A stretch of 7,093 bases of DNA from Planctomycetota bacterium (GTDB lineage Bacteria > Planctomycetota > Phycisphaerae > SM23-33). Position 1 is the first letter of the stretch. Each line of letters opens with the position of its first letter. The stretch covers positions 1-7,093 of the forward strand of contig QNCB01000060.1 of assembly GCA_003644335.1 (NCBI GenBank). Direction: 5' to 3'. This document shows positions 4,123-7,093 of the stretch, piece by piece. Both the position numbers and the translations under genes were made by a program. The notes beneath the pieces were generated by a model. That model did no database searches. It was given only the letters and a program-made list of their open reading frames with translations, and was not told the origin of the DNA.

Positions 4123-7093
4123 ATCTAACAAACTTTTCGCTGAAGAACCCTTACGCGATTACCGCGATGGTGCTGGTCGTCGTGTCGCTGGGGTTGTTCG
4201 CATTTTTCCGCACGCCGACGGACCTGTTTCCCAAGGCAGTGCCTCCCCAGGTGGTGGTTATTACGGTCGAGCCTGGTGCCGCAGCCAGCGATGTCTCGGA
4301 CAAGATAACGCAGGTCATCGAGAAGGAGCTTAACTCCATCAGCGGGCTGAAAAAGGTTATCAGCACCAGCCGAGACGAGGTCTCCTCCATCAATGCCGAG
4401 TTCTATTACAGCAAGCCCATCGGCGAGGCGGTGGTGGATGTGCAAAACGCAATCAGCCGAATTCGCGCCACGCTGCCGAGCGATATTCTCGAGCCGCGAA
4501 TCTATCGAATTACCGACGCCACCCGCCCGCTGCTGACACTGTCCATGCGTCCCAGGCCCGGCAGCGACAAGACCTTCCCCGAGCTTCGCCTGCTGGCGGA
4601 TAACCAGATAACCGACGAGATTTTGCGCCTGCCGGGCATTGCCGATGTGGATGTCTTCGGCGGCTATCAGCCAGAGGTTCACATTCGCGTCAATCGCGAT
4701 AAACTTATCGCCAACAAACTCACCATCGCCAAGGTCATCGCCGCCCTGGCCCGGCAGAATGTCTCCGCGCCGGCGGGGACTATCTACACGGCCCGCAACG
4801 AGCTGCTCGTGCGGACCGTCGGCGAGTTTGCCGACCTGGAAAAAATACGTGACCTGCCAATCGCCTCGGCTGGGGGTGGATTTATCTGCGTGCGGGATAT
4901 CGCCAAAGTTCGGCCAGGCCACCAGGAGCAGCGGAGTTTCTATCACGGCAACGGCCAGCCCGCCATCGCTGTCAATGTGCTTAGGCCTGATGATGGTCCG
5001 ACCGTCGAGGCGATTAAAAACTTCAAAGCCTTCCTGCCAAAACTTCGGTCGCAATACCCGGATATTCAGTTTGAAATAACCGACGACCAGCAGCCTATCA
5101 TCGACATAAATGTTCACGGCATGCGGAGCAGTCTCGTCCAGGCGGTTATATTCACCGTCGTCGTGATTTTCCTGTTCCTTGCCGATCTGCGGGCAGCGGT
5201 GGTGGTCTCCGTAAGCATACCCCTGGCGTTTTTGACGGCGTTGGTTGTGCTGTGGTTCAGCCCGTACACACTGAACATGGTAACCCTGTCAGGCCTGATT
5301 ATCTCCGTCGGCATGGTGGTGGACGCCTCGGTGGTCGTGCTGGAAAACATCTATCGCCACTATCGACAAATGAAGATCCCCGACGCAGTCCAGGCAGCCC
5401 GCAAAGGCGCCAGTGAAGTATCGTTGGCTATCACCGCCGGCATGTTCACCACCGTTATCGTGCTGATTCCCGTTATGTTCACCGGCGGTTATACCCAGCA
5501 GATAATGCGTCCGCTGAACATGATGATATCATCGACCCTCGTAGCCTCCCTGCTGGTGGCGCTGACGGTTATACCGCTGCTGGCCTCCAGGCTCCTGGCC
5601 AGGCCTCACCACGACCGAAACATTATCGAACGGATTTTCGGCGTAACGGACAGGGGCGTATCAGGCCTGGCGAAGATGTACATCGGCATACTGAAGCGCG
5701 CCCTGCGATGGCGGGCGCTCACGCTGCTGCTTGCGATGGGTTTTTTCGTCGGCACGATGAAAATAGTCCCGCCGCTTATCGGTGGCGAGCTGATGCCGCC
5801 GATGGACACGGGCATTGCGATTATCGAGTTCGACTCGCCGTCCGATTATGCCCCCCAGCGGGTCCAGCAGGTGCTGGGCCGGGTTGAACAGATGGTCTAC
5901 CGCCAGGCGGGCGTGGAGATGGTTTCGTCAACTATAGGTTCCGAGCCAGGCCAGATAAGCTTCGGTGGCGGCGGGGCTACGGCCCAGTCAGCCAAGCTGA
6001 CGATACACCTGGTCGACCGTAAAAGCCGCGATGAAACGATTTGGCAGATAGAGGACAAGTGGCGTAAAGAGCTGGGCCATATACCAGGCGTGCGAACTTT
6101 CCGTGTCAGTGAATACGGCGCCACGCCGCTGTCGACCACCAAGGCTCCGCTGGATGTGATAATAAGCGGGCCTGATTCTCATGTCATCAGCAGCCTGGCC
6201 GGGCAATGTCTCCATGCCCTCAAGGGCCTGCCGGGGCTGGTCGATGTGCGGCGAAGCTGGTATTTTGACAAGACCGAGGAGCATGTCGAGGTCGACCCGA
6301 TGCTCGCGCGATTTTACGGCACCAGCCCCGCCGAGGCGACCGGGGAAATCAAAGCCGCCATCAAGGGCCTGCCGGGTACGACCATGCGACTGGTGGGGGC
6401 CCTCGACATCCCGATCCGCGTGCAATACGCCGCAGCCGATATCGCCTCGCCTGCCGATCTGGAACAGGTGTACATACCCACGCGATTTGGCCCCACGCCG
6501 CTGCGAGCTTTGGCGAGAGTTTCCTCGCACACAGCCCAGCCATTCATTACCCGCGAGCGGCTGAGCAACACCATCGACATTACCGGGCAGAACCGCACCT
6601 ACACCATCGCGCAGGTGGCGAAGATGGCTGGCAAGCGGCTGGCGAAAATTAAAACGCCTGCCGGGTATTCCATCGATGTGGCGGGCAGCTTTATGGATAT
6701 GAAAACGGGCCAACGGGAAATGGGCAAGGCCCTGCTGATTGGCATCGTCCTGCTGTACTTCCTGCTGCTGGCGATGTTCAAGTCGTTTGGCCATCCTATA
6801 ACCATTATGGCTGCGATTCCCCTGGCCGTGGCAGGGGCCATGTGGGGACTGCTGCTGTTCGACAAGCCCATGTGCAAGCCGGCCACGATGGGACTGATAT
6901 TGCTGGGCGGAACTATCGTCAACAACAGCATCCTGCTGCTGGACTTTATCCTCGAAGCTCGCAAACAAGGCGTGCCGAAAAACAAGGCTATCCTCCAGGC
7001 GGTGCGGCTGCGTATCCGCCCGATACTTATGACCACCGTCTCTACCATCGTCGGGCTGACCCCGCTGATACTGGAACTGGCGGTGGGTCTGGA
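4119..7093 (+). CDS. RND efflux inner-membrane pump (AcrB/CusA superfamily), 3' end outside window
   Basis: The frame is open from ATG 4119 to the right edge, 991 full codons. The family is about 1020-1060 residues, so perhaps 30-70 are missing. The order is typical: TM1 near residues 12-34, a first porter loop (F-P-K-A-V-P-P, then E-P-G-A-A-A-S-D-V), TM2-TM6 (about 335-490), a second periplasmic loop, and TM8-TM11 (from about 865). It exchanges protons for drug, dye or metal export together with the adaptor upstream. In TM4 the motif is G-M-V-V-D402-A-S: the first Asp of AcrB's D407-D408 pair is kept and the second is Ala, as in CusA-type and some other lineages. In TM10, N935-N936 replace AcrB K940-N941, a common variant. 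GGAG at 4107-4110 precedes the start by 8 nt, and the start overlaps the adaptor stop (ATGA). HAE1 or HME class cannot be settled from this. Confidence 0.95.
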   Translation, partial: MNLTNFSLKNPYAITAMVLVVVSLGLFAFFRTPTDLFPKAVPPQVVVITVEPGAAASDVSDKITQVIEKELNSISGLKKVISTSRDEVSSINAEFYYSKPIGEAVVDVQNAISRIRATLPSDILEPRIYRITDATRPLLTLSMRPRPGSDKTFPELRLLADNQITDEILRLPGIADVDVFGGYQPEVHIRVNRDKLIANKLTIAKVIAALARQNVSAPAGTIYTARNELLVRTVGEFADLEKIRDLPIASAGGGFICVRDIAKVRPGHQEQRSFYHGNGQPAIAVNVLRPDDGPTVEAIKNFKAFLPKLRSQYPDIQFEITDDQQPIIDINVHGMRSSLVQAVIFTVVVIFLFLADLRAAVVVSVSIPLAFLTALVVLWFSPYTLNMVTLSGLIISVGMVVDASVVVLENIYRHYRQMKIPDAVQAARKGASEVSLAITAGMFTTVIVLIPVMFTGGYTQQIMRPLNMMISSTLVASLLVALTVIPLLASRLLARPHHDRNIIERIFGVTDRGVSGLAKMYIGILKRALRWRALTLLLAMGFFVGTMKIVPPLIGGELMPPMDTGIAIIEFDSPSDYAPQRVQQVLGRVEQMVYRQAGVEMVSSTIGSEPGQISFGGGGATAQSAKLTIHLVDRKSRDETIWQIEDKWRKELGHIPGVRTFRVSEYGATPLSTTKAPLDVIISGPDSHVISSLAGQCLHALKGLPGLVDVRRSWYFDKTEEHVEVDPMLARFYGTSPAEATGEIKAAIKGLPGTTMRLVGALDIPIRVQYAAADIASPADLEQVYIPTRFGPTPLRALARVSSHTAQPFITRERLSNTIDITGQNRTYTIAQVAKMAGKRLAKIKTPAGYSIDVAGSFMDMKTGQREMGKALLIGIVLLYFLLLAMFKSFGHPITIMAAIPLAVAGAMWGLLLFDKPMCKPATMGLILLGGTIVNNSILLLDFILEARKQGVPKNKAILQAVRLRIRPILMTTVSTIVGLTPLILELAVGL

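Noticed and set aside
4125..5117. 330-codon open frame on the minus strand
   Set aside because: It lies wholly inside the RND pump gene, opposite a clearly homologous product. Its translation is Gly/Asp/His/Arg-rich without domain features, so it is an antisense shadow.
6221..6376. Repeated CAAGGGCCTGCCGGG in the pump gene
   Set aside because: Both copies encode K-G-L-P-G in the second periplasmic loop in ordinary coding context. A short chance or codon-use repeat is sufficient.
5988..6968. 326-codon open frame on the minus strand
   Set aside because: It is antisense to the RND pump gene. The Gln/His/Arg-rich translation is typical of a shadow frame in GC-rich coding DNA.

Overview
The window looks like a bacterial chromosome fragment with moderately high GC. 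It is densely packed and every credible gene reads left to right on the + strand. The organism is probably a Gram-negative-type bacterium, because it has an RND pump with a periplasmic adaptor and an exported membrane-anchored thioredoxin. The style of the genes (COG0701 permease next to mini-thioredoxins and a CcdA-like protein, a degenerate CACGAAT-type intergenic repeat, an MMPL-like fragment) reminds me of Planctomycetota/Phycisphaerae or anaerobic deltaproteobacterial-type genomes. This is an impression and not a taxonomic call.

Layout. (1) Positions 1-308 are the 3' end of a COG0701/DUF318 (ArsP-like) permease gene cut by the window edge. (2) Positions 309-415 are intergenic and carry a three-unit 10-bp tandem repeat. 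(3) Positions 416-2150 form a tight thiol-redox cassette: a cytoplasmic mini-thioredoxin (CPKC), a two-helix small membrane protein with a Cys cluster, a membrane-anchored exported thioredoxin (CIPC), and a CcdA-family transmembrane electron carrier. (4) Positions 2274-2845 are a broken or chimeric locus. A well-equipped start (GAGGAG ribosome binding site, possible extended -10) opens a reading frame resembling the N-terminus of an MMPL/COG1033 RND exporter. Near position 2480 the homology switches, in another frame, to the C-terminal half of a second COG0701 permease. That half is about 84% identical in protein to the one at the window start. (5) From 2926 to the end lies a two-gene RND efflux operon: a periplasmic adaptor followed, with a 4-bp ATGA overlap, by an AcrB/CusA-type inner-membrane pump that runs off the right edge.

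How the genes may work together. CcdA-family proteins carry electrons from a cytoplasmic thioredoxin across the membrane to extracytoplasmic thioredoxin-like acceptors, and all three parts are present here in one operon. The positive-inside rule puts the Cys cluster of the small membrane protein on the outer face, where it could be a substrate or partner of the exported thioredoxin. The neighbouring permease (a family that includes the organoarsenical exporter ArsP) and the RND pump suggest a detoxification or metal/metalloid-handling role, but no substrate can be read from the sequence. The most notable observations are the permease 3' end duplicated on both sides of the redox cassette and the chimeric junction in the second copy.
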